Positions 45,713-57,026 of a stretch of DNA of 64,000 nucleotides are shown here, piece by piece. Location: contig NC_134460.1 in the NCBI RefSeq assembly GCF_047948215.1, forward strand, positions 125,873,324 to 125,937,323, given 5' to 3'. Position numbers and translations under genes: made by a program. The notes under the pieces are model-generated. The model saw nothing but the letters and a program-made list of their open reading frames with translations, made no database searches and was not told the DNA's origin. Each line of letters starts with the position of its first letter. Within the stretch, counting starts at the first letter, position 1. The DNA is from Lycorma delicatula (Eukaryota > Arthropoda > Insecta > Hemiptera > Fulgoridae).

Positions 45713-47188
45713 CTAGCTCTACCAGGCACGCTTCGCTGTGGCACATTGTGGTTGCATGGATGAGAAATGAGAAACAAAACAAAGCATACGTTTCATAGAA
45801 GTTTAATTTTGCAATACTTGTGGATATACAATATTTTTTTGTTTTTCCACTGTGTGCGTAGATATAAAGGCTATCTCGTTTGCCGACTCGGGAACACGCA
45901 CATACAGTTGTCCATGTGAGAAGCAATCCGCATCTAAATCTAAACCACACAATTCTAAAGACTGACCTTGAGCTTTATTGATTGTGATTGCAAATGCCAA
46001 TCGAATTGGGAATTGCAATCTTTTAAATTAAAATGTTGTATCGGTCGGGATCATGGGTATTCGAGGAATGAGGACATCTTCACCTTTAAAAGGCCCCGTT
46101 AAAATCGTTGCTTCCACTACGTTATTCATCAATTTCTTAACTGCAAGTCGCGTGCCGTTGCAGAGTTTTGGCTGATTAATATTCCGCAACAGGATAATTG
46201 TCATTTTTTGATCGAACCGTTGCTAGAATCAATCTAATGAGGAATGTTTTCCCAGTTCCTCCTGGCGCATCCAAAAAGAAGGTCCCCCCAACTCCATCAT
46301 TTATCATTTGCATTAAGCGATCATAAATGCCTTTCTGTTCACGCGTTAATTTGGGAATGTTTGATTGGACATATGAATGAAGATCACCAATGTTGTTACT
46401 CTGTTCACGGCATAAATGCCACATCAAATGAAGCAATCGCAGCTCGGGTGGTTGCTGGCATTCCCAATTGACTAAGAACTTTAATTGCAATAGCTAAGCA
46501 CTTGTCTTCAACATTTATCAATGCTTCGTTGTAAATGCCTTCTGTAAATTCCATGGTCTTATTGGTATTTTCTAGGCGTACTCTATGCAAAATATCCTCA
46601 GCCATATGCGATCGATATCTTTCCCATAACTCTGTGGGAGATGAAGGGAAGCAAGCGGTCAGTATAATTGCGAATAATTCGCGAATTTGGTTTGGATGTG
46701 CAGTGTTGCACGCGTCATTAATACATATATCCCACTGTTGGTCGTTTTCTAATAAATTCAGAGCTTGGTGAAAGGCGCAGCTCAATCACGACACGATCAC
46801 ACAAAAGTACCTCGATTAAAGTGGATATTTAATTCAGATTGTATAATAATCTGAATCAGATGCAAGTGGATACGTTTTTTTTTTTTTTTGTTAATAAACA
46901 ATGTAATTGGGAACAGGTATTGTTTCACATGTGACTGCGGTTGTCGTTAGCTAGTATGGCGAGTGTTCACCTCGCTTCCGACAGATGGCGCGGTTACTGG
47001 TACACAGCTGACCGTTAAAAAAACTGTTTTCTCGCGGCCGCGGGTATGTGACTGATGCGAAAAATAGATAAAAACAATCTTTGATGCCGGTTATATATCG
47101 TGCTAAAATTTGAGCTCAATCGGTGCAGAACATTTTGAGTTTTTGAAGCGTACACAAACGAACTTAACATTTTTATATATAAAGAAGA
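45713..47188 (-). mobile_element. Helitron with both termini, internally deleted (1476 bp)
   Basis: On the minus strand the element starts TCTTCTTTATATATAAAAAT at 47188, preceded by A. It ends with a GC-rich palindrome-like region and GCGTGCCTGGTAGAGCTAG at 45713, followed by T. TC start, CTAG end and insertion between A and T are the rules for Helitrons, which move by rolling-circle replication. Between the ends only the helicase part of the usual Rep-helicase gene remains. No Rep nuclease domain is present. Confidence 0.85.
45803..46785 (-). pseudogene. Helitron PIF1-type helicase, internally deleted
   Basis: On the minus strand, 46785 downward encodes FHQALNLLENDQQWDICIND...ELWERYRSHMAEDILHRVR, the pre-helicase segment of Helitron proteins. 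After a frameshift comes TREQKGIYDRLM...GGTFFLDAPGGTGKTFLIRL, with an intact Walker A (46260-46310). The frame then jumps at about 46200 straight to LLRNINQPKLCNGTRLAVKK, IPRIPMIPTDTTF and [20 protein letters not shown]. The helicase motifs between Walker A and the C-terminal domain, including the Walker B Asp-Glu, are therefore deleted. Without Walker B and without Rep the product could not unwind or cut DNA. The retained parts are well conserved, so the deletion and insertion look fairly recent. Confidence 0.88.
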
Positions 47189-47189
47189 T

Positions 47190-47775
47190 TTGTGGGCTGC
47201 GAAAAAAGCTCTTAAGTCGTGCGAAAAAAACATCATTTTAAATGCTTACAAAAGCAGAGTAATGCTTACAAATTACAGAATAATCAAACGGCGTTGATTT
47301 CAGATGTTAAGAAACTGCTAACGTAAGTAGAAGTTGTGCTGCTTCAGTGTACAACGTGATTCTCGAGTATGAATCTACTAATGAATTACGGTCTCCAAAG
47401 AAAACAAAACCCCGCAGGTCAATTGAGAAAAAGGTGAGATTTTGATAAAAACGTGATTCGTAAAAAAATGACACGAATTTGAATTATTTAGAAATAGTTT
47501 AGCAGTGTATTATGTCCTTTGGAAGAGAATTCGGTTATTGTCTTCGACAACGCTTCTTATCATTAAACGAAAAGAATTCCAACCGTGTTATAGAAAAACA
47601 ATGATATCAAGATGTGGCTTAGTTCAAAAGGAATAATTTTTGAAGAGGTTTAAGTTAACGTTCAATCATTGCAAAGGGTTTCGCGTATTAAAAGTAATTA
47701 TAGTCCGTATAAAATTGGTTTGACACACAATGCCATATTGGTAAATCGTGTTTCTATTCGGCTCCTAACAAATAT
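47190..47775. other. stretch without recognised features
   Basis: Moderately AT-rich, with no coding, RNA or repeat signature identified. Confidence 0.45.
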
Positions 47776-47945
47776 GTTTGCCGGCCTCCGTGGCGCGAGT
47801 GGTAACGTCTCGGACTTTAATCCGGTTGTTCCTAGTTGGAATCCCGGTCAGGCATGGCATTTTCATACGCTATTAATCATTCATATCATCATCTGAAGCA
47901 ATGCATAACGGTGGTTTCGGAGGTTAGAAAAAACAAAAAAAAAAA
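47776..47945 (+). mobile_element. tRNA-derived SINE, well preserved
   Basis: The head CCGGCCTCCGTGGCGCGAGT contains the A-box (TGGCGCGAGTGGTAACGTCT), and the B-box is AGTTGGAATCCCGG at 47834-47847. The shared body GGCATTTTCATACGCTATTA, CATCATCTGAAGCAATGC and AACGGTGGTTTCGGAGGTTA follows, then an A-rich tail (47928-47944). Of the SINEs here it has the clearest pol III promoter. No target duplication was noted. Confidence 0.85.
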
Positions 47946-48229
47946 CGAATACTTTCAGTGTTACTATTTGTGAATTTTGTTCTTTGCTTTTACATAGCAA
48001 AGAACGCTAAATGACCAAAAAAAAGATTGTTTGGTCATATATATGTAAAAAAATAACCTAACAAAGGATTTTTTGGTTATTATGTAGGGATATTATTTTC
48101 TGTGTATTTGGTTATTTCGACTTTTTTTGTTCGCATATCTTAAGTCTATCTGGGCTATAAGAAAGTTGGGTGTTTTAATTTATTTACTGTAAGTCATCCT
48201 TCTTGGTGGTTTTTCTTTTTGTTTTGGTG

Positions 48230-48835
48230 TTTTTTTTTTTTTAATAAAATATAGATGTTTTAGCTGTTAAATATAATTCAAAAAAATTTGTTACTTAATC
48301 AGTCGTGATTTTGTTTACATTGACAACGGCCTACGGGCTCTTTGTGATTGGTCGTTGTGTTTGACAACGGCCATATTGCATTGATCTGATTGGTTTTCCT
48401 TTGTTTACATTTCCATCTGATTTATTAGCCTCTTATTTATTAAAAAACTGTACAAATTAAAAATAGATAGATAGATTTATTAAAAATAGATGAAAACAAT
48501 CTTTGATGCGGGTTATATATCGTGCTAAACTTTTTTTTATCGTGTTTTTTTAAAAATAAAATACAGATGTTTTAGCTGTTAAATATAATTCAAAGAAATT
48601 TGGTCGTTGTGTTTGACAGCGGCCATCTTGCATTGATCTGATTGGTTTTCCTTTGTTTACATTTCCAAATTAAAAATGCACAAATTAAAACTAGATAGAT
48701 AGATTTATTAAAAATTGATGAAAACAATCTTTGATGCGGGTTATATATCGTGCTAAAATTTGAGCTCAATCGGTGCAGAACATTTTGAGTTTTGGAAGCC
48801 GTACACAAACGAACTTAACATTTTTATATATATAT
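48230..48835 (-). repeat. tandem duplication of Helitron 5'-end modules
   Basis: Two units share ATAGATGTTTTAGCTGTTAA, GTCGTTGTGTTTGACA-CGG, TGCATTGATCTGATTGGTTT, ATAGATAGATAGATTTATTA and CAATCTTTGATGCGGGTTAT (about 48240-48532 and 48550-48770). The second unit lacks about 60 internal bases. The right part (48740-48830) is nearly identical to the 5' end of the Helitron at 47090-47188. The module reads as Helitron 5' sequence on the minus strand. Confidence 0.8.
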
Positions 48836-48839
48836 TTCA

Positions 48840-49655
48840 CATTCTTGTGGACACGAAACTGCCTAATTTTGCGTCAATCACTTTCAAACTGAAACATAAC
48901 ATATAACGACCAAAAATCTCAATCGACTTTGTTAATGGGCAAAATTAGACCATCGGGTGGAAATGGAGAGCTTTTTCGATAAAACAAAATATCGCTATAA
49001 CTTTCTTATTAAGTAAAATATCGAATTGGTTTAAAGTTCCCTACTATTCCTAGGATAAGGGCCTAAAACTTATCTAAGTAAAGTTTTTTGATATCATCAA
49101 CCACTGGCCGAGGGATTGAAAAAAGGGGGTTTCATAAACAAAAAAAAAATCATTCCCTTAATTACCAGAGTATTGAATCGGTTTAAAATGGTCGTTAGTC
49201 CTCTAAACATTGCCTAAATTTGTCTGGAACAAGTTTTGATGTGACCAATGCTTACGGTAAGGGATGACCAAAATGTAGCTGGAATTATAAGATGGGACTT
49301 GTCGTATGCTAAACATGTGAAACTTTTTTCACATGCAACCATTATCGTATTGAGTAAATTTGAAGTTTTTCATAAGGTGGAAATCTTTTTTATCTCCTAC
49401 TCAGCATCAATGAAATCTGTCTCCGCCTTCCGGCGTGCCGAAAGGGATTTTTTATTTTAAAAGAAAAAAAAAATGTTTCTTATTAGGTATTGGATAAATA
49501 CCCTTGCTAATTTAACTTACAAATAAAAATAGCTTAGCACACACTCAGCTAGAATGAGGTAGAATTATAATTATACGAATAAAAATTAAATAATTATTAC
49601 TTTGGCGGCTGACGATATTAAGTATTCATGGTCGGAAAAGATGCATATGTTACTT
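48840..49655. repeat. unclassified repeat-like region
   Basis: Contains related blocks (AAATATCGAATTGGTTTAAAG at 49017 and GTATTGAATCGGTTTAAAATG at 49170) and a GC-rich hairpin-like string CGCCTTCCGGCGTGCCG at 49425-49441. No ends or coding content were identified. Confidence 0.4.
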
Positions 49656-49658
49656 ATA

Positions 49659-50172
49659 GAGAGCGTACCACGAAGGGAAGAACCTTTCAGGACATGTTCT
49701 ACTGGTGAAAATAATGAAAAAAGTCTATATAGACATACGTCTGGAAAAGCTTTTTTTTCGAGTTACGACTAGCGAAATATTTCGTCCGGATTTCAGTTCT
49801 TCTAGTAAAAAGAAGCTCTACTGTAATTTCTAGGACCCAAGTGGAGTAAATTTGTAGGTTTCTTATGGAATTTGAGCTGGGAAATAGGACAAAACAACTT
49901 TACCTCTTGTAGTTTTTAAGATATTCGACGTAAAACACAAATTCAGAGTCAAAAACAAGTTTTTTTAGGTTTGTAGTACAATAGCTTTGTTAAATGGTTA
50001 ATAAATACGAAAGACTTAGTAACACAACTTGTAGACCATTTAGTTCTGAGAAAATTAATGTAAAAAAGCCAATAAAAAGTAAGTAAAAACTTTTAAAGAT
50101 GATTTTTTATTGAAGAAAAACATAAGAAAAAAAGACAGAAAATCGTATTATTCTTTCTGTACCAAATAAAAT
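49659..50172 (+). repeat. left long terminal inverted repeat
   Basis: Pairs with 51175-51729 in inverse orientation. Shared blocks include GGACATGTTCTACTGGTGAA, GCGAAATATTTCGTCCGGAT, CTTATGGAATTTGAGCTGG, AAAACAAGTTTTTTTAGGTT and GAAAATCGTATTATTCTTTC. Confidence 0.85.
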
Positions 50173-50241
50173 TATTCTTAATAAAGAAAAACAAAAAATA
50201 AAATACAAGAAAGGCCTAATGGTAACAGAATAACAAACCTG

Positions 50242-51170
50242 TTACAGTAACTGTTCGAAATTCCCTCCCTCGCAAAGAACACAGCACTCTGCCCGACGTA
50301 CAATATTTCTGGTGGCTTTCCTTATCATCTCAGGATATTTTCGTATAAATTCAATAGCATTTCGTCTTTTAATGAGTAACTCTTATTAGTGTTAACGATT
50401 TGTTGGTATAATATCATTTTTATGTGACCCCAATTGAAGTAATCTGGCGTTAAGTCACGTCATCAATCGATTGATCCACCACGACCAATACAGTTCAAGA
50501 AATTATCATTCAAGTGGTTTAAAGTTACTAAAGAAACATACGGCGTTGCTCGATCGTGTTGGAAAATTATTTGCAATCTAGTTTGTAAAGGTACAGCCTC
50601 CGAAAAAGCTGGCAAATTATTTTTCAAGAAATGAACGTTCCATCTTCCGTAAGCTTTCCATTGAAAACAAATGATCCCAGAATTTTGTCATAAATAATGC
50701 CACACCAAACATTAATGTGAAATCTATTTTGGAAACTAGTTTCCAGATTACCATGTATATTGTCTTCGCTCCATTAATGATTATTTTTAGAATTGAAGAC
50801 TCCGTTTCTAAAGCGGCTTCATAAGTAAATAAAACTGAATATACCTTATCAGTGTTGTCTAGAAACCAATGAAAGAAGTTTAATCGCTGGGGGTAATCTG
50901 TTGGTCGCAAATTTTGAACCTTCTGTAGGCGGAAAGGACAAAGATTATCTTTCCGTAGGATGCGCCGCACTATATTTTTTGGCAAACCAGTGCGACATGA
51001 AATTCGCCTTGTACTAGTGTCTGCGCTACGCCGAATATGTTAAAACGCACGATTTTCATCATTAACACGATGATTTACTTGACGTTCAACAAAAAATGAA
51101 CACGTTGGAAATGATCCTTCGTTCGTAAATGCTGATACACCGAAGAATGTTTTAAAAGAATCCTTTAAAA
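50242..51170 (-). pseudogene. DUF4817-type DDE transposase relic of the long-TIR element
   Basis: Minus-strand blocks in order: ADTSTRRISCRTGLPKNIVR (DNA-binding/linker, 51030-50970), LQKVQNLRPTDYPQRLNFFHWFLDN (50925-50850), VLFTYEAALE (50845-50810; the usual FTDEA catalytic Asp has become Tyr), DFTLMFGVALF...KFWDHLF, YKLDCK, an RATPYVSLVTLNHLNDNF segment, CIGRGGSIDW (third Asp block region), and the tail CEGGNFEQLL ending TAA at 50242-50244. At least two frameshifts and loss of the first catalytic Asp make it inactive. The N-terminal 60-80 residues are weak. Closest relative in the window: 36376-36699. Confidence 0.82.
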
Positions 51171-51174
51171 CGAA

Positions 51175-51729
51175 AGTTTATTAGGTACAGAAAAAGTAAT
51201 ACGATTTTCTTTTTAATTTTTTATCTGTTCTACTTCAATTAAAAACCGACTTTTAAATGTTTTGTTTACTTTTTTATTGGATTTATTTACATTTATTCTC
51301 TCAGAATTAAATGCTTTACAAGTTTTATTACTAAATCTTTCGCATTTATTTATTATTTAACGAAGCTATTTCATTACAAACCTAAAAAAACTTGTTTTTC
51401 GACACCGAATTTGTGTTTTACGTCAACTTATTGGAGTTACAGTTCTCGGATCTATTTTATCTATATTTGTTTTATCCTATTTTCCAGCTCAAATTCCATA
51501 AGAAACCACCAACTTCACTCCATTTGTGTCCTAGTAATTACAATAGAGATTTTTTTTTATTAGAAGAACTGAAATCCGGGCGAAATATTTCGCTAGCCGT
51601 AACTCGAAAACAAAGCGTTTCTAGTCCTATATTTATATGAACCCTTATTATTATATTTATTCTCTGCTTATTATTTTCACCAATAAAACATGTCCAGAAA
51701 GTTCCTTTGTTTCTTCGTGGGACATTCTG
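51175..51729 (-). repeat. right long terminal inverted repeat
   Basis: Inverted partner of 49659-50172. It is slightly longer because of small insertions such as ATAATAATAAGGGTTCATAT on the minus strand (51640-51670). Confidence 0.85.
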
Positions 51730-51730
51730 T

Positions 51731-52968
51731 ATAAAACATGACATTGCTAATGGACCGCGATGCAGTTAGAAAAAATAATAAATGAAATTAAGTGAAAAAA
51801 TTACGCGTTAAATCGACTTAACCAGTGCGCTGGTCTGTTTTGTCAATAAACCATTACGATTGCGAAAAAATTACAATGAACTATTTACCAATAATAAAAA
51901 TCATTACTTTATAAATCTCCATTAAAGAGAACTATCGTAGATATATTTTCAACCTGAAACTGAATACGTAGAAAATACCTTTTGCAAATTATTTTTCTGA
52001 TTCCCCAACCCTCAATCGGCGTTTCCGAATCAATTGGTACAATTACCGGAAAATGAACTATTGGTTAATTCCAAAAAAAAGGTCCTTCCAAAGCCGGTTT
52101 AATTTTTATTCTACTTTAAATCTTGTCCTTCTGTTTTTTTGACTTTAACAAACTCTAATCCCATTGATTTAATCAGAAAAACTGTTTCTCCAAAAGCGGA
52201 CAAGTTTCGTTAACAATTATTAGAAAAAATCCATCCTGGGTATTATTTAAAGATCTTTTCCTTACCTGTTCTTCTACAAACCTTTGCTAAGGTACATCTA
52301 AGTGAATGTATAATAAAAGGTTTTATTATTATTATTATTATTATTTCACTTAATAACAGCAGGATACGCTAACAAAACACTTCAAAGAAATACTGTTTTA
52401 AAAGTAATTTTCACGGCTGAATTATATATTACTAAAAATAAAATGTAAGCGATTTAAAAAAAGAAAAACCCAGAGACTCCCTGTTTTTCAAAACTCTCTG
52501 TTTTTCTGAAGAGGGGCGGGGTCCCAAAATGAGGTTTATCTCCACCTTGATATCTTTTTCTAACCTTTAATCCTTAGTAAGCAAATCTAAAAAAAAAGAA
52601 GAAAAAACGTTTCGCTACAAGAAGAGTGAACTCGTTACAAATACTAAAAAAATTTCTGAAAAAGAAATAACTTTTATAGCTTTTAATTATTATGTTATAA
52701 TTTATTTTTTTATTAAGCAAACAAGAATGAAAAAATGATTTTTCATCAAAAATGAACATATCCCCTTCAAATACATTTTAATTTATAACATGAATAAAGA
52801 TGTTAATCTTCACGATCTATGAAAAGTTTGTTTATTAATCTTTACCTTTAAAAAATTAGTTCTGCTCAAGTTTTTCACTCGAAATAAAGGATTTATTTAC
52901 TTCGGATTAATGCGTTAGTGAAACGCCAAAATATTATATTTTTAAAATCCTGATGTGGACATCACGTG
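51731..52968. other. AT-rich stretch with a TTA microsatellite
   Basis: An (ATT)n run lies at 52324-52346. No coding or element signature was seen. Confidence 0.5.
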
Positions 52969-53597
52969 ACTTCCTTGTGCGCCTATTAAATTACATATAC
53001 ACAGTTTTTAAAATAAAAAGTACATAAAATTTTATTTCATTTACAACTTCTGGCATTTTTTCATTTTTTTTTTGTTATTATTGAATTATTTATCGTAAAA
53101 AAAATTTACAATCACAGGTTAATAATTATTAATAAATCAATAAATTCAAATTAAAAAAAAAAAAGGTTAAAATGAAGGAGATGAAGTCTGATTCGAACAG
53201 ATGTGGCCTTCCCCTTGTAAGATCCAAATATTTCATTAATGAAAATTTTATTTGGCTATAACTCTGGAACCAATGAAGATAACTACCGCTTGTGATATAT
53301 CGTTGAAAAGATTTCAATGAGGGCTTATTTCTGCAGTCAAGAAAAAGTCCAAAATCCAACAAAAATTGGATTCCAGTCGATTGCAATCAAAAGGGGAGGT
53401 GCACAACTACATGTTACAACAGTGCGAAATCCAAAATTTTAACATCCTACGGCTAATCGTTTTTGAGTTATGCGAGATACGTACGACGTCATGCCGAAAA
53501 TAGTCAACATGAATGGTCAAAATGTATATTTCCGTTGAAATCTGAAAAGCGGAATTTTTCACGATCGCAATACTTCCTTTATTTCGTACAAGGAAGT
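52969..53597 (-). repeat. ACTTCC-ended interspersed repeat, copy B
   Basis: Bounded by ACTTCCTTGTGCG (left) and CGTACAAGGAAGT (right), nearly perfect inverted 13-mers. On the minus strand the end forms ACTTCCTTGTACGAAATAAA followed by GGAAGT, so the terminus can itself fold. It shares the GATTGCAATCGACTGG and CGATATATCACAAG core with the other copies. There is no transposase. Confidence 0.9.
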
Positions 53598-53599
53598 AA

Positions 53600-56500
53600 A
53601 AATGTGTCCTAATCAAAGATTTTTATAATTACAGAAAAAATATGTAAAATTATATTTCAAATAATTTTAATTCCAGGTAATAATTTTTTTTATAAATAAG
53701 CGTTCACAAAAGCGTAACATTATCATTCTTTGAACACATTCTTTGAGTGAACTGTGTTCATCAGCTATCGCGTGACGCTTTTTCGTGACGCTCGTTTTTT
53801 CTCAGTACAGTCCCCATCCCGAAGTCTGCGTTCTAAATCATTACAAGTTATTTTTTTCTAATAAGAATAAATATTAAAAAAAAAAAATTGTCGCCTACTT
53901 AAACTGTGTTTAATTTGTTTTAAAATATTGTACGTAGAAATTTTTCTAGCACATTAATCCAATAATGTAAGCGTGGGGCATTTTCATACAAACTAGAAAT
54001 GATGTGGGAACTTGAATCGGTATGAATTTTACTCGAAGAGAAATGGGAATGGTTTTCAAAATCAAGAGGATAGTTAAACTCAAATACAATAAGAGAAAAG
54101 TAAAAATAAATAAAAAACGTGTGTGAGAATACTAATACGAGCATGCCTATCTTTGTACGCGCGCATGCGTGTGTGTATGTTTATATAAATTGATTATTGT
54201 TATTTAGGTTATACACAGTAAAATAATAGTAGTAGACCTACAACGTAAAATATGGGTTATACAGAAAGTAATAAAATGAAAGGTGAAGGCAGTATAGTAG
54301 CCTACTGAAAGGAAGAACAGTAGATAGAGGATGCACAATGTATGTTTGCTCTGGATCTACTGGTGATAACAAGCGGGATGAGATAGTGTTAGGTTAGTGA
54401 GTGAGTGAGTGAACAGAGGGACGGTAGTGAACCCGGCTGCCGGGACATCCAGGGTTGTGTCCTTGAATCGGATCGATAATGTCACGTGGTATACCGTGGT
54501 CTGTATCTCAATGAAAACCACCTCCATCTCTCTGCCATATATATACATGCATACAAACATACATAATACTATGTTTACATAAATACACCACTGCACCGAT
54601 TTACCACACCACCATACGTAAAGTATAAATGAAAAATCATACTGTATACGTACATACAGTATGTTATTCATAGGTTATAAGCATCTACGTATAAATTAAT
54701 TTTCTTTTATTTAAAAAAAAAATAATTCATTCAGTTACATTTATAAAGGTTGTATAAACCTTAACATACACAATTATTACTAACGAAAGTAAGTAAATAG
54801 TTTAATATATATAATAAAATTAAAAAAAAATTACAGTTAAGACAATTAGGACTACAATTATTTAATACAATTTAATTATTTCATTAAATAAAATAATTAA
54901 ATATTATATTATTATTTATTAAATAAAAATTTAATTTTGACAATAGTTAAGGTGAAGAGAAAAATTATGAGAAAACTGCCGACAAAAAATTACAGATGAA
55001 TACAAAAAGAAAACGCATGGTATAACAATAAGATTCAGTTTTAGTTTTCAACAATATTAAATTGGTATAACCCAAGGTTAAACAAGGTTAGCCTCCTAAG
55101 AGGCTACAATCAAGTCATCTAGAAAATATAACTTACCTATTTATTTTAATTTATTATTTTCTACAACAGTGACTATTACAGTAAAAAGTAAAATCGAAAA
55201 CATAAATCCTTCATAATTTTTACCCTTTAAGAATAATAAAAATTTGATTATTAGATTGTAATCGATGAGGATCGTCAACATGTGACGGATAAATTTGGTG
55301 TTTTGGCCCAAAACAAAATTTTACAAGAGTAAAATTAAAACCGCAAGTTATGTAAATGTTTACGAATTACAATAGTTGGTTTAATCTAACCGTCTACGAG
55401 ACAGATTAATTTAATCTCGCATAAATACTTTATAATTTAAATAATGCATCTGAATATGGATTTACTTATTTTAGAATTTGATTTGGCTAGTTACCTCAGT
55501 AAGGATAACGGAAAAAATAGTGAACCGAGAAAAGACACACCTTGTATATTATAAGCACACGTTAAAATCACTTATCATCCATAAACAGCATTTCACTCTC
55601 CATAAATAAATCATAATAACAAAAAATAATAAATGCTCATTTTTGTATTTGAAATAACTACTGATTACGAATTAATAAGTGGTTACTTATTAAACCTCAA
55701 TTCGATGCCGATTTCAACAATTTTAAAATTTGCGAAAAATTGATAAAGGACATTTTTTGTTTAAGTTTAGTGCAATTTCTGCCAGTCCTTTTTTTTTAAA
55801 TTTAATTTATTTTACATTTTCCAATTTTATTTAAAATTTGGATAAATTAAAAAAAAGCCCGCTAAGAAATAGAAAAGCGAGTAACCAACGTAAAATACGA
55901 GGGAAAATTCATAAAAACGATGAAGACTGGTACGTGTGACCTAGGGTTTTCTATGCGGGAATATGTGCTATTTTTTGGCCCAAGAATTCTAAATAATTGT
56001 CTTCTAGTTTCGGATAAAAATAATTTGAATTAAAGAATAAGATTTTAGCCTGTTTATCATTCAGATAACAATAAAAAGGTATGACAGAAAATGAAAAAAA
56101 AAAAAATTAAAATTGTTTATACATAGACAATGTTATTATTTTTTTAAACAGATGTTTCACTAAAGTTATATTGAAAATAACTTCAAAATCAAAATGGGAT
56201 AATTACGGGGAATTTCCTCTTAGAAATAAAATTCTTGCGTAGATCTGCGCAAGACTGACTTTTCGTTATTTTATTTTGTTTTCTGTTTTAAAAGTATCAA
56301 CTCATTCTAATCTAAAATTTTACAAAAAACAAAAACCCTTTGATCAATAAAATATTGTTTCTCATCAAAATAACAAACACTTCAATAAAAAAAAAAAAAT
56401 TTAAAACAAATATTACTTCACATCATCAGAACACAACAAAACTCCCAGATAAAAAACATATCTGATCATGGATTAACATTGTATAAGTAAATATTTTTCC

Positions 56501-57025
56501 AGTATTATAAAATATCACTTTAAATACCGGAATAAGATACAAAAATAATAATTGTCATTCTCCTTAACAGAATTCGAATTTTCCGTATGGTTTAAAAGTT
56601 TGAAAGAAAATATATCTTCAAGAATAAAATATAATTTTCATGCTAAATTTATGTAAGATAATAGTCAAATTTATTATTTGTAAAAAGAAATGATACTTAA
56701 TTTACTCCTACTTAAAAACCAATGCTAATCTATATAGAAGCTCATTTTATTTTTAATTTATTTATTTTTATTTATATTCTCTATTTTTTCCGAATAGTAT
56801 GCGTGGGCATATACAAAAATCTAAGATTTTTGTTTTATTTTCAAAATCTAATAAATATAAATTCATTTGTGTAATACCCAACCATTTATATGCGATAGAA
56901 GGCTTGGTGAATAGAAAGAAAGAAAGAGATTTCAAATGATGGATGAGATTATGGAAAAGGGAATTTATGCGGAAACAAAGAGGTTAACAAAGGAAAGAAC
57001 AAGGTAGAAAAAGCAGCAGCCGCGA
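53600..57025. other. AT-rich stretch without a supported gene
   Basis: A GC-richer patch at 54380-54530 gives a 104-codon minus-strand open frame with no recognised motif. The remainder is homopolymer-rich. No SINE or TIR element was identified. Confidence 0.45.
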
Positions 57026-57026
57026 C

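Larger units (their letters stand above)
49659..51729 (-). mobile_element. transposon with >500-bp terminal inverted repeats
   Basis: The left end begins GAGAGCGTACCACGAAG and the reverse complement of the right end begins CAGAATGTCCCACGAAG. Each is preceded by TA (49657-49658 and 51730-51731). The two arms then stay alignable for about 510-555 bases. The space between is filled by one transposase relic on the minus strand. Such long arms are unusual for Tc/mariner-type elements. The palindromic core CGAAATATTTCG lies in both arms, and a related CGAAATCTTTCG block lies at 37200. Confidence 0.85.

Noticed and set aside
46244..46771. Plus-strand open frames of 75-78 codons inside the Helitron
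   Set aside because: They are antisense shadows of the helicase coding blocks on the minus strand.
54357..54671. 104-codon minus-strand frame over a GC-richer patch
   Set aside because: No domain, no splice context and a low-complexity first half; could be repeat debris.
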